A stretch of 64,000 nt of DNA from Rouxiella silvae (lineage in GTDB: Bacteria > Pseudomonadota > Gammaproteobacteria > Enterobacterales > Enterobacteriaceae). The stretch is taken from the NCBI RefSeq assembly GCF_002093625.1, contig NZ_MRWD01000026.1, positions 1 to 64,000 on the forward strand. Reading direction: 5' to 3'. Position numbers and translations under genes: made by a program. The notes below the pieces were generated by a model. It was not told where the DNA came from, did not search any database, and saw only the letters and a list, made by a program, of their open reading frames with translations. This document shows positions 10,693 to 18,594 of the stretch, piece after piece (positions within the stretch are counted from its first letter, which is position 1; the number at the start of each line of letters is the position of its first letter).

Positions 10693-11157
10693 ATGCCGAT
10701 GATGTCCGTTATGTTTATTAGACAACCTGCGACTTCTTTTATCATGACAGCTGTTCCAAAAGCAGGTGATAACCCTAAGGGGTTTAAAAAATTTATAAGT
10801 AAGGTAATGAATATTTTTAAAAAACCATCAAGCACTAAGAAAAATACCCACATTTCAAGTTTACCAGCCGAATTGGAGCACTTCACCACACATACGGGAG
10901 TCAGTAACCGCATCATTGATATATATAAATCCATCACACTCCCCCCAAGAATAACTGCCAGAGATGACCGTTATAATACTATTGAAATCTGCTATAAAAA
11001 GCCCGACATTTTACCCGAAATATCAGCAGAGGAAATTTTCAACAGCATATTTAAGCCATCGGAAAGACAGTCTGACCTTGCGAAGTGTATAATTAGAGCA
11101 AGAGAAGAAACGGCTAAAAAACACTTAGATCAGCGCCCTAAAGATCAAGAAGTTTAG
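10693..11157 (+). CDS. Orphan hypothetical protein 1
   Basis: A 154-residue protein that I do not recognise. It is rich in Lys, Ile, Ser and Thr, has no clear signal peptide, and has a basic segment near residues 26-47 (GFKKFISKVMNIFKKP) followed by a mixed, probably helical C-terminal half. Codon use is AT-rich, unlike the neighbouring core genes, which suggests acquired DNA. The ATG at 10693 is preferred over an in-frame GTG at 10684 because AGGTGA lies 5 bases before the ATG and overlaps the GTG. It pairs with a second orphan ORF 96 bases downstream with the same base composition and a shared upstream 14-mer. A secreted or effector-like role is possible but not shown. Confidence 0.6.
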   Translation: MPMMSVMFIRQPATSFIMTAVPKAGDNPKGFKKFISKVMNIFKKPSSTKKNTHISSLPAELEHFTTHTGVSNRIIDIYKSITLPPRITARDDRYNTIEICYKKPDILPEISAEEIFNSIFKPSERQSDLAKCIIRAREETAKKHLDQRPKDQEV

Positions 11158-11183
11158 AAAAAGTTGCATGCAAAAGAAATTTG

Positions 11184-11197
11184 AGCGTTTTTTGATA
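11184..11197 (+). promoter_or_regulatory. Shared 14-mer upstream of orphan ORF 2
   Basis: AGCGTTTTTTGATA, identical to 10621-10634, lies 56 bases before the start of the second orphan ORF. Its recurrence implies that the second ORF has its own control region rather than depending only on read-through. Confidence 0.5.
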
Positions 11198-11253
11198 GTT
11201 TATAATTCTAAAAATATTAAGTTATGAAAAAACAATTTTATAGAGAATAATCG

Positions 11254-11730
11254 ATGACTACACAAATCGCACAAATCAATTGTTCAATGGCTCGCATCAG
11301 CAAGTTGTCTAATAACGCAATTAATGAACCATTAAATAAAAATTATAACAAGGTGATTGACACTATTCTCGGAATAAAAAACGGCGGCCAAACTCTGACA
11401 AAATTACTGCCCATAAAAATAGAACATCAACCGGTACCCTTCGCGTTGGATCATCTGAAAGAATTTCAGAAAAAACTCATTAATCATAGAAATGTCAGCT
11501 ATGAGCCGTTAGATGCATTAATTACCACGATGATTAATAACGAAAAGGAAAAATCCACCAGAGTTAACAACATTAAAAAAAACCTTTCTCAGGATGAGAG
11601 TCTGTCTGCAAAATCTAAAACGCTTACGCATTCATTCCAGCCCTTGGCATCTCTTCACGCTTTTGCGAAAAAAATACTCATTAAAATCAAAACCTGGTTT
11701 ACGCAGTCTCCATTCCCCCAGCCACCATAA
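11254..11730 (+). CDS. Orphan hypothetical protein 2
   Basis: A 158-residue protein that I do not recognise. It is rich in Asn, Lys, Ile and Thr, has no signal peptide, and ends in a basic amphipathic stretch followed by a Pro-rich tail (KKILIKIKTWFTQSPFPQPP). The segment F-A-K-K-I-L-I-K-I-K faintly recalls F-I-S-K-V-M-N-I-F-K in the first orphan protein. The codon use is AT-rich. The ribosome-binding site (AGAGAATAATCG) is modest. Co-location and the shared upstream 14-mer suggest that the two ORFs form one functional unit, perhaps horizontally acquired. Confidence 0.6.
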   Translation: MTTQIAQINCSMARISKLSNNAINEPLNKNYNKVIDTILGIKNGGQTLTKLLPIKIEHQPVPFALDHLKEFQKKLINHRNVSYEPLDALITTMINNEKEKSTRVNNIKKNLSQDESLSAKSKTLTHSFQPLASLHAFAKKILIKIKTWFTQSPFPQPP

Positions 11731-11870
11731 AAACAGAAAATAACCGCAATGAGTCAGACGCATAATGACATCAAGTATCACTAAAATCGGTTGCCGATGT
11801 GTCACAAGGCAGCTAGTTTTATAGCCTCTGTGGCGCGTAGGCGCGCCCATAAACTAGAGGCAGGTGTTCT

Positions 11871-12788
11871 GTGGCACATCATAAAATTATTCTCGATTGC
11901 GACCCAGGTATAGATGACGCAGTGGCCATTTTACTGGCGCTGGCCTCACCCGAAGAGATAGAACTGGTGGGCATAACCACGGTTGCAGGCAATGTGCCAC
12001 TCGAGCGTACGGCCTACAATGCCAGACGAATTTGTACTCTCGCGGGTCGTGAAGACATTCCAGTATATGCCGGCTGCCCTCGCCCGATGCTTGAGACAGA
12101 AGGCCTGCATTCAACGGTACACGGCGACGACGGACTAGGCAGTGTCAAACTGCCCGAGCCGGGCTTTGCTCTACAGGCTCAACATGCCGTAGATTTTATC
12201 ATCCATTCAGTTCACGCCGAGCCGGGTCAGATAACCCTTTGCCCTATTGGGCCGATGACGAATATTGCGCTGGCGATTATTAAAGACCCGTCTATCGTCC
12301 CAAAAATAAAGCAGATTGTTTTCATGGGCGGTGCGGCTTTTTGCCAGGGAAACGTCTCTCCGGTGGCCGAATTTAATATCTTCGTTGACCCTTTGGCGGC
12401 GCATGTGGTGCTGAGCGCGGGCATTCCTCAGATTATGCTAGGTCTTGATGTCACCTTGCAGGCTAAAATTGACGCCGCTTATCTTGATGAGCTGCAACAG
12501 GTTAATTCTCTGCTGAAAACCACCACGGCGATGATGCGCAGCTATGGCGCAGCTGACCCTTGTCTGCATGACCCCTGTGCAATTGCCTGGCTTATTGACC
12601 CAAGTTTATTCAAAGGGATACGGGGAAATATTAGCGTAAGTTATCAGGATGGCAGGCACCGCGGCCAAACGTTGGTGGCGGTGAAGTCGCGCCATTTAGA
12701 AAACGACGCGACCAATATTGAAGTGATTACCGAGGTGAATAATCCTCTACTGCTAAAGATGCTGAGCGAACGACTGAGCCGCCTGTAA
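11871..12788 (+). CDS. Ribonucleoside hydrolase (IunH/Rih family)
   Basis: A 305-residue nucleoside hydrolase that cleaves the N-glycosidic bond of ribonucleosides to free base and ribose. The calcium-binding N-terminal signature DCDPGIDDA is at residues 9-17, and the C-terminal metal-ligand region HDPCAIAWL is near residue 237. The family's MGG motif (VFMGGAA) and AEFNI segment are also present. I cannot tell whether it corresponds to RihA, RihB or RihC, so no symbol is given. The start is GTG at 11871. Upstream bases 11809-11850 can form an imperfect hairpin (CTAGTTTTAT..ATAAACTAG). It converges on mgtA. Confidence 0.88.
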   Translation: MAHHKIILDCDPGIDDAVAILLALASPEEIELVGITTVAGNVPLERTAYNARRICTLAGREDIPVYAGCPRPMLETEGLHSTVHGDDGLGSVKLPEPGFALQAQHAVDFIIHSVHAEPGQITLCPIGPMTNIALAIIKDPSIVPKIKQIVFMGGAAFCQGNVSPVAEFNIFVDPLAAHVVLSAGIPQIMLGLDVTLQAKIDAAYLDELQQVNSLLKTTTAMMRSYGAADPCLHDPCAIAWLIDPSLFKGIRGNISVSYQDGRHRGQTLVAVKSRHLENDATNIEVITEVNNPLLLKMLSERLSRL

Positions 12789-12851
12789 GGCAAGCGACTC
12801 CCCGCGCACCGTGCAGCATCACGCATTAAGCGCGCAGGGAGTTTACAGCGA

Positions 12852-15563
12852 TTACTGCCAACCGTAGCGGCGGAAAAAAATGCCTTTAACCGCCTGAGTT
12901 AACACCATATAGCCCGCCAAAATCGCCACCAGCCACGGGAAGTATCCCAGCGGTAATGCCTGAAGCTGAAGGAATCCGGCGGCGGGAGTAAAGATCAGGC
13001 CAATGCCCACCACGACCACCAGCAACGTCATCATACACAGCGGCCAAGACGCGCGACTCTGAATAAAGGGGACTTTCCGGGTGCGGATCATATGCACAAT
13101 CAACGTTTGGGACAGCAGCCCTTCTATAAACCAGCCGGTCTGGAATAAGGTGTGCATTTCTGGCGTATTAGCCTTGAATACCCACCACATTAGCGCGAAG
13201 GTCAGCATATCAAACACCGAGCTTATCGGACCAAAGAACACCATAAAACGACCGATATCTCCCGCGTTCCAGCGCTGTGGCTTCGCCAACTGTTCTTCGT
13301 CAACGTTATCAAAGGGGATCGCGACCTGAGAGACATCATAAATCAGGTTCTGCACCAGCAGGTGCAGCGGCAGCATCGGCAGAAACGGCAGAAAGGCACT
13401 GGCTACCAATACGCTGAAAACGTTACCGAAGTTGGAGCTGGCGGTCATTTTGATATATTTGAGCATGTTGGCAAAGGTGCGACGGCCCTCGGTAACGCCC
13501 TGCTCCAGCACCATCAGGCTTTTTTCCAGCAGGATAATATCCGCCGCTTCTTTGGCGATATCTACCGCAGAATCTACGGAAATACCAATATCAGCCGCCC
13601 GCAGTGCCGGTGCATCATTGATGCCGTCGCCCATAAAACCAACGACGTGGCCCTGTTCACGCAGCACGCGGACAATGCGTTCTTTATGTAACGGCGCAAG
13701 TTTAGCGAATACGCGGGTTGTTTTAGCCACCTCTGCCAGTTCGGCATCGCTAAGTCGTTCTATTTCACTGCCGATGACAATTTTATCCACAGACAGACCG
13801 ACGTCCAGACAGACTTTTCTCGCCACCAGTGGATTGTCACCGGTGAGGATTTTCACCGTTACGCCTTTATTTTGCAGCGCTTTTAAAGCCGGTGCGGTGC
13901 TCTCTTTTGGCGGATCGAGGAAAGCAATATATCCGGCGAGGATCAGGCTGGACTCATCGGCCACCGCATAGTCTCCTGCACGCGACGGCATAACTTTATG
14001 GGCAACGGCGACGACTCTCAATCCCTGCTGATTAAGATCATCGGTAATACGACGGATGCGCTTTAACAGTTGATCCGTCAGCGGTACGGTTTCATCATTG
14101 AGCTGCACAAGGGTACAAATCGACAGAATTTCTTCCAGCGCGCCCTTACAGATCAGCCGATGATGATCGGCGGCTTCTGACACCACCACCGACATACGAC
14201 GTCGATCGAAATCAAACGGGATTTCATCGACTTTACTGTAATGATCAACACCCTGCTCCATCTTCACGGCTTCCGCACCTGCAAGCACCGCCACGTCGAG
14301 CAGATTTTTCAGTCCGGTCTGATAATGGCTGTTGAGCCAGGCAAGATGCAGCACGTTGTTGCACGGTGAACCCAGTACATCGGTATGACGCTCAAGAATG
14401 ATTTTATCCTGCGTCAACGTCCCGGTTTTATCGGTGCACAGAATGTCCATCGCGCCAAAGTTTTGAATCGCATCCAGATGTTTAACAATTACTTTCTGAC
14501 GTGAGAGCTTAACCGCGCCTTTTGCCAAAGTAGAAGTCACAATCATCGGCAGCATTTCAGGCGTGAGGCCTACGGCAACAGATAGTGAGAACAACGCCGC
14601 TTCCCACCAGTCACCCTTGGTATAGCCATTAATCAGCAACACCACCGGCGTCATCACCATCATAAACCGAATCAGTAACCAGCTCACTTTGCTGATCCCG
14701 CGCTGGAAGGCGTTCGGCTGCTCATCCTGTTTAATCACCCGTTCGGCGAGCTGGCCAAACCAGGTCTGTGCGCCCGTGGAAATCACCATCGCCATCGCGG
14801 TACCACTGATAACGTTGGTGCCCATAAAGCACAGCGTGTCCTGCTCCAGCGGGTCACAGTCAACCGGCAGACGGCTGTGGGCCAATTTTTCGACCGGCAA
14901 TGACTCACCGGTCAGCGCCGCTTGGCTGATAAACAGGTCTTTTGCGGAAAGAATACGCAGGTCTGCTGGGATCATATCCCCCGCCGAGAGTTTGACCAGG
15001 TCACCCGGCACCAACTGATTGATAGGTAATTCTAGCGTTTCACTGCGCCCAGTGTGGCTATCGCAGCGCAAAACTGTGGCGGTATTACTGACCATGGCTT
15101 TCAAGGCGTCGGCAGCTCTGTTCGAGCGGGCTTCCTGCACGAAGCGCATAAGGGTAGAAATAACCACCATGCTGCCAATCACCAGCGTAGCTTTCATGTC
15201 TTCCGTGGCGTAGGACACCGCAGCCAGCAGGGTTAGAAGCAGGTTGAAAGGGTTACGATAGCAAATCCACAGATGCTGCCACCAGGGCGCAGGCTGCTGA
15301 TCGTCGGTTTGATTGGCCCCGACACGTTCGCGTATTGCGTCGGCTTCAGCATGGGTTAGCCCTTCAAAATGGCTATCGAATTGGGTATATAATTGTTCAA
15401 CATCGGCACGGGCACAGGCCTGTGAGTGCTGAACAATAGACGTTGGTACATCATGACCTGCGGTGGGTTGCGCATTTTCCAGCATAGGAGAACGGCGGAT
15501 CAGGCGGCGTGGCAAATTACGGCTGAACATAGTGAACAGACGGTGGGTGAAAGCTTTGAACAT
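12852..15563 (-). CDS. mgtA: Mg2+-importing P-type ATPase MgtA
   Basis: A 903-residue P3-type ATPase that imports Mg2+ across the inner membrane. Visible landmarks are the actuator TGES motif (ALTGESLPVEK), the phosphorylation site DKTGTLTQD, the hinge motif GDGINDAPALR, and C-terminal membrane helices ending in YFPWLVAILAGYM. It is close to E. coli MgtA (898 residues) throughout. The ATG at 15563 (MFKAFTHRLF) is chosen because it matches the E. coli N terminus and has AAAGG upstream; an earlier ATG at 15587 is less likely. A structured leader with an MgtL-like peptide and a PhoP box lies upstream, implying PhoP-PhoQ and Mg2+-dependent control. Confidence 0.95.
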   Translation of the reverse strand: MFKAFTHRLFTMFSRNLPRRLIRRSPMLENAQPTAGHDVPTSIVQHSQACARADVEQLYTQFDSHFEGLTHAEADAIRERVGANQTDDQQPAPWWQHLWICYRNPFNLLLTLLAAVSYATEDMKATLVIGSMVVISTLMRFVQEARSNRAADALKAMVSNTATVLRCDSHTGRSETLELPINQLVPGDLVKLSAGDMIPADLRILSAKDLFISQAALTGESLPVEKLAHSRLPVDCDPLEQDTLCFMGTNVISGTAMAMVISTGAQTWFGQLAERVIKQDEQPNAFQRGISKVSWLLIRFMMVMTPVVLLINGYTKGDWWEAALFSLSVAVGLTPEMLPMIVTSTLAKGAVKLSRQKVIVKHLDAIQNFGAMDILCTDKTGTLTQDKIILERHTDVLGSPCNNVLHLAWLNSHYQTGLKNLLDVAVLAGAEAVKMEQGVDHYSKVDEIPFDFDRRRMSVVVSEAADHHRLICKGALEEILSICTLVQLNDETVPLTDQLLKRIRRITDDLNQQGLRVVAVAHKVMPSRAGDYAVADESSLILAGYIAFLDPPKESTAPALKALQNKGVTVKILTGDNPLVARKVCLDVGLSVDKIVIGSEIERLSDAELAEVAKTTRVFAKLAPLHKERIVRVLREQGHVVGFMGDGINDAPALRAADIGISVDSAVDIAKEAADIILLEKSLMVLEQGVTEGRRTFANMLKYIKMTASSNFGNVFSVLVASAFLPFLPMLPLHLLVQNLIYDVSQVAIPFDNVDEEQLAKPQRWNAGDIGRFMVFFGPISSVFDMLTFALMWWVFKANTPEMHTLFQTGWFIEGLLSQTLIVHMIRTRKVPFIQSRASWPLCMMTLLVVVVGIGLIFTPAAGFLQLQALPLGYFPWLVAILAGYMVLTQAVKGIFFRRYGWQ

Positions 15564-15684
15564 AACTCGTACCTTTATTGCGCCCACGACCCGACATTCC
15601 CTTGGGTTTTAAAGCAATATCCGCAGTCATTAAAACGCAGACACCGCATCAAACCACGGGCTATTACGTCGTGGGGATGGCAAA

Positions 15685-15830
15685 GGATTAAAAGCATTGC
15701 GAGCAAGAGTGCAGGCAGATGCTTACCAAATTTTATCCGGTAAGTAGCTGCAAAAAGGCGGGTGCTTACCGGATCAAGACGAACTCACTGGGTTGGGGTC
15801 GGGATCCATAAAAATTTTCTCGGTAAGTTA
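15685..15830 (-). promoter_or_regulatory. mgtA leader with mutually exclusive stems
   Basis: Read 5'-3' on the minus strand, four short segments alternate: CTTACCG (15827-15821), CCGGTAAG (15772-15765), CTTACCGG (15744-15737) and GGTAAG (15727-15722). Segment 1 can pair with 2, 2 with 3 (extended to a perfect 10 bp, ATCCGGTAAG/CTTACCGGAT) and 3 with 4. A further AAGCAT/ATGCTT hairpin (15692-15724) competes with segment 4 and runs into TTTT. The MgtL-like ORF lies between segments 1 and 2, and its stop overlaps the first bases of the 2-3 stem. This is the logic of a translation-coupled, Mg2+-sensitive leader as known for Salmonella and E. coli mgtA. Confidence 0.75.
15774..15809 (-). CDS. mgtL: MgtL-like leader peptide
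   Basis: An 11-residue ORF encoding MDPDPNPVSSS in the mgtA leader. E. coli MgtL begins MEPDPTP, so the alternating acidic/Pro start is conserved while the basic tail is not. In E. coli and Salmonella, translation of the Asp/Glu-Pro run destabilises ribosomes at low Mg2+ and changes leader folding and transcription termination. Here the TGA stop overlaps the first arm of a 10-bp leader hairpin, which fits that mechanism. The ribosome-binding site (CCGAGAAAA) is weak. The function is inferred by analogy. Confidence 0.72.
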   Translation of the reverse strand: MDPDPNPVSSS

Positions 15831-16012
15831 AAAACATTTTCGCTGAGAGAAGGGACATGTGTAAAACTCTGACCCAGGTTGCATTCGTCTCAGGAATTCA
15901 TGCCTAAAGAAGTAAAATCCGTTAGGGTATGACGGTGCGTCATTGTCGCGCATACTGCGCCACTTGAACTGATCTCGATCAATTCGGTGCGCGAAATATA
16001 CTCCTCTTAACT

Positions 16013-16029
16013 TGAACCGTTGATAAACC
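16013..16029 (-). promoter_or_regulatory. PhoP box for mgtA
   Basis: On the minus strand, GGTTTA-TCAAC-GGTTCA matches the PhoP direct repeat (G/T)GTTTA-N5-(G/T)GTTTA at 11 of 12 positions. A -10-like TATATT follows 12 bases later (16000-15995), placing the mgtA start near 15988 and giving a leader of about 425 bases. The box directly abuts the treR start codon on the other strand. Confidence 0.65.
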
Positions 16030-16989
16030 ATGCAAAATCGTCTGACTATTAAAGACATTGCCCGACTGAGCGGTGTGGGGAAATCTACCGTTTCCAGAGT
16101 GCTGAACAATGAAGGCCACGTCAGTCCACAAACGCGTGAACGCGTGCTGGCGGTTATCGAGCAACAGTCATTTCTGCCCTCAAAATCCGCCAGAGCGATG
16201 CGCGGTCAAAGCGACAAAGTGGTTGCCATTATCGTCTCCCGACTTGATTCGCCCTCTGAAAATCAGGCGGTACGCACTATGCTGCCGCTGCTGTATGAAC
16301 AGGGCTACGATCCCATCGTGATGGAAAGCAAGTTCAGCGTGCAGCGCGTACAGGAGCATCTGCAAGTTTTACAACAGCGTGCGGCCGATGGCGTCATTCT
16401 GTTTGGCTTCACCGGCCTCGACGAGCAAATCCTAGAAGGCTGGCAGGAAAAAACCGTGATCGTGGCGCGTCAGTATCAGGGATTTTCCAGCGTGTGCTAC
16501 GACGACAGCGGTGCCGTTAATCTGCTGTTGAATCAGCTTTATCAGCAAGGGCATCGCCACATCAGCTACATGGGAACCCACGAGGCCGACACGACGACGG
16601 GTGCGCTGCGTACTCAGGCTTATCAGGCATTTTGTGAGCATAAACAGCTTGAACCGGTGCTGATATTGGGCGAGCTCACCTATCACAGCGGATATGAGCT
16701 GGCAGAGGGAATTTTACGCCCCGACACCACGGCGGTAATTTGTGCCTCCGACAGCATCGCACTTGGGGTAGCCAAGTACCTGCAACAGCAGCATAAAAGC
16801 GACATTACCCTGTGCGGGATCGGTAATAACCTATTGATGCGCTTCCTGTTTCCTCAGGCACTGACGGTGGAATTAGGCTATGGGCGCGCAGGCACTGAAG
16901 CCGTACGCCTGCTGATGTCGCAGCTGCACTCCGCCCCGTCTGGACAACATATTATTGTGCCCTGCCAGCTGGCCGATCCCCTGCCTTAG
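16030..16989 (+). CDS. treR: Trehalose operon repressor TreR
   Basis: A 319-residue LacI-family repressor; in E. coli it is induced by trehalose 6-phosphate. The N-terminal helix-turn-helix is nearly identical to E. coli TreR (LTIKDIARLSGVGKSTVSRVLNNE), followed by a periplasmic-binding-protein-like sensor domain (SDKVVAIIVSRLDS, VILFGFTG, SVCYDDSGAV). No good Shine-Dalgarno sequence precedes the ATG; the bases there form the mgtA PhoP box instead. It lies 138 bases upstream of treB in the same direction, with a palindromic operator between, and is divergent from mgtA as in E. coli. Confidence 0.95.
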   Translation: MQNRLTIKDIARLSGVGKSTVSRVLNNEGHVSPQTRERVLAVIEQQSFLPSKSARAMRGQSDKVVAIIVSRLDSPSENQAVRTMLPLLYEQGYDPIVMESKFSVQRVQEHLQVLQQRAADGVILFGFTGLDEQILEGWQEKTVIVARQYQGFSSVCYDDSGAVNLLLNQLYQQGHRHISYMGTHEADTTTGALRTQAYQAFCEHKQLEPVLILGELTYHSGYELAEGILRPDTTAVICASDSIALGVAKYLQQQHKSDITLCGIGNNLLMRFLFPQALTVELGYGRAGTEAVRLLMSQLHSAPSGQHIIVPCQLADPLP

Positions 16990-17053
16990 ACCGTCTGATT
17001 TATATCTGAATGTGCGTACAAAAAGATGATTTTGTGATCTTCCGCTAATTTCC

Positions 17054-17065
17054 GGGAACGTTCCC
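17054..17065. promoter_or_regulatory. TreR operator upstream of treB
   Basis: GGGAACGTTCCC is a perfect 12-bp palindrome with the central CG typical of LacI-family operators. It lies 62 bases before the treB start, between treR and treB, the expected TreR target. Confidence 0.7.
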
Positions 17066-17127
17066 AGACAGAGTTAACTTCTCAGGATATGCTCATGTTT
17101 TTCTCACACTGCCGGAAAGGCCAAACC

Positions 17128-18543
17128 ATGAGTAAAATGAGACTTCAGGATGTAGAACAACTGATTGAGTGGGTGGGCGGCAGCGAAAATATCGCCTCCG
17201 TCACTCACTGTATTACCCGTTTGCGTTTTGTGCTTAACGACACCTCGAAGGCCAAGCCCTCAGAGATTGAAACTCTGCGCATGGTCAAAGGGTGCTTCAC
17301 CAATGCCGGTCAATTCCAGGTCGTTATCGGTCCTGAAGTGGATGACTATTATAAAGCTCTGCTTAAGCTCACCGGCAAAAACAGCGACAACAAAGAGCAA
17401 ACCAAGGTGGCCGCTCGCCAGAATATGAATATATTCGAGCGCTGCATCTCTCATTTTGCCGAAATATTTTTCCCCCTGCTGCCAGCGTTAATCAGCGGCG
17501 GTCTGATCCTCGGATTCCGCAATCTGATCGGCGACATCCCGCTCAGCGGCGGTCAAACGCTGGCACAGATGCACCCGCTATGGCAGACGGTTTATGATTT
17601 CCTGTGGCTGCTCGGCGAAGCGATCTTTATGTTCCTGCCGGTCGCGGTGTGTTGGTCAACCGTTAAAAAGCTCGGCGGTACCGAGATTCTGGGCATTGTT
17701 TTGGGCATCACACTGGTGTCACCACAGCTGATGAATGCCTATCAGCTGGGTCAGCAAACGCCTGACGTGTGGCATTTCGGTTGGTTCACCGTGCAAAAAG
17801 TGGGTTACCAGGCGCAGGTCATTCCTTCCATGCTCGCCGGTATTGCACTGGCCTGGATTGAAAATGGCCTGAAGAAAATAATACCTAACTATCTGTATCT
17901 GGTGATTGTGCCGGTTACTTCGCTGATTATTGCCGTATTCCTGGCGCACACGCTGATAGGGCCGTTTGGCCGCATGATTGGCGACGGTGTTGCCTGGGCG
18001 GTTAAGTCGGTAATGACGGGCAGCATGGCGCCGATTGGTGCCGCACTGTTCGGCTTCCTCTATGCGCCTCTGGTGATTACTGGCGTGCATCAAACCACAC
18101 TGGCTATTGATATGCAGATGGTGCAAAGCACTGGCGGAACACCGGTCTGGCCGCTTATCGCCATCTCCAACATTGCACAAGCCGCTGCGGTGCTGGGCAT
18201 TGTGATCATTAGCCGCAAACACAACGAACGTGAAATCTCTGTCCCAGCCACTATTTCGGCCTTTTTAGGGGTAACCGAGCCAGCAATGTACGGGATTAAC
18301 CTGAAATACCGCTTCCCGATGCTCTGCGCGATGATAGGTTCTGCCCTCGCCTCACTGGTCTGTGGCCTGTACGGCGTTACCGCTAACGGTATCGGCGTAG
18401 GTGGCTTACCCGGCATTCTGTCCATCAAATCTCAGTTTTGGTCGGTGTACCTGGTCTCGATGCTCATCGCCATCGTGGTTCCGCTGGTGCTGACCATCCT
18501 GGTTTATAAACGTAAACATCGCCGTGGTGAATTGGCCGTTTAA
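17128..18543 (+). CDS. treB: PTS trehalose-specific EIIBC component TreB
   Basis: A 471-residue trehalose phosphotransferase permease that imports trehalose as trehalose 6-phosphate (E. coli length 473). The N-terminal EIIB domain carries the phosphorylated Cys in SVTHCITRLRF near residue 28. The EIIC domain follows with multiple membrane helices and the conserved stretches FFPLLPALISGGLILGFRN and GVTEPAMYGINLKY. There is no EIIA domain; in E. coli the glucose EIIA serves this permease. The ATG at 17128 has GGAAAGG at a 7-base spacing and gives the E. coli N terminus; an upstream ATG at 17089 would add 13 unrelated residues. treC follows after 51 bases. Confidence 0.95.
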   Translation: MSKMRLQDVEQLIEWVGGSENIASVTHCITRLRFVLNDTSKAKPSEIETLRMVKGCFTNAGQFQVVIGPEVDDYYKALLKLTGKNSDNKEQTKVAARQNMNIFERCISHFAEIFFPLLPALISGGLILGFRNLIGDIPLSGGQTLAQMHPLWQTVYDFLWLLGEAIFMFLPVAVCWSTVKKLGGTEILGIVLGITLVSPQLMNAYQLGQQTPDVWHFGWFTVQKVGYQAQVIPSMLAGIALAWIENGLKKIIPNYLYLVIVPVTSLIIAVFLAHTLIGPFGRMIGDGVAWAVKSVMTGSMAPIGAALFGFLYAPLVITGVHQTTLAIDMQMVQSTGGTPVWPLIAISNIAQAAAVLGIVIISRKHNEREISVPATISAFLGVTEPAMYGINLKYRFPMLCAMIGSALASLVCGLYGVTANGIGVGGLPGILSIKSQFWSVYLVSMLIAIVVPLVLTILVYKRKHRRGELAV

Positions 18544-18594
18544 CTTTTCTCGGCGGAAGTCCCCCTTCCGCCTAATTTGAGAGGGATTTTGTTA

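Noticed and set aside
12799-12843. Imperfect GC-rich inverted repeat between the nucleoside hydrolase and mgtA
   Set aside because: ACTCCC..AGGGAGT arms pair but the stem is interrupted and no T-run follows, so it is too weak to annotate as a terminator.
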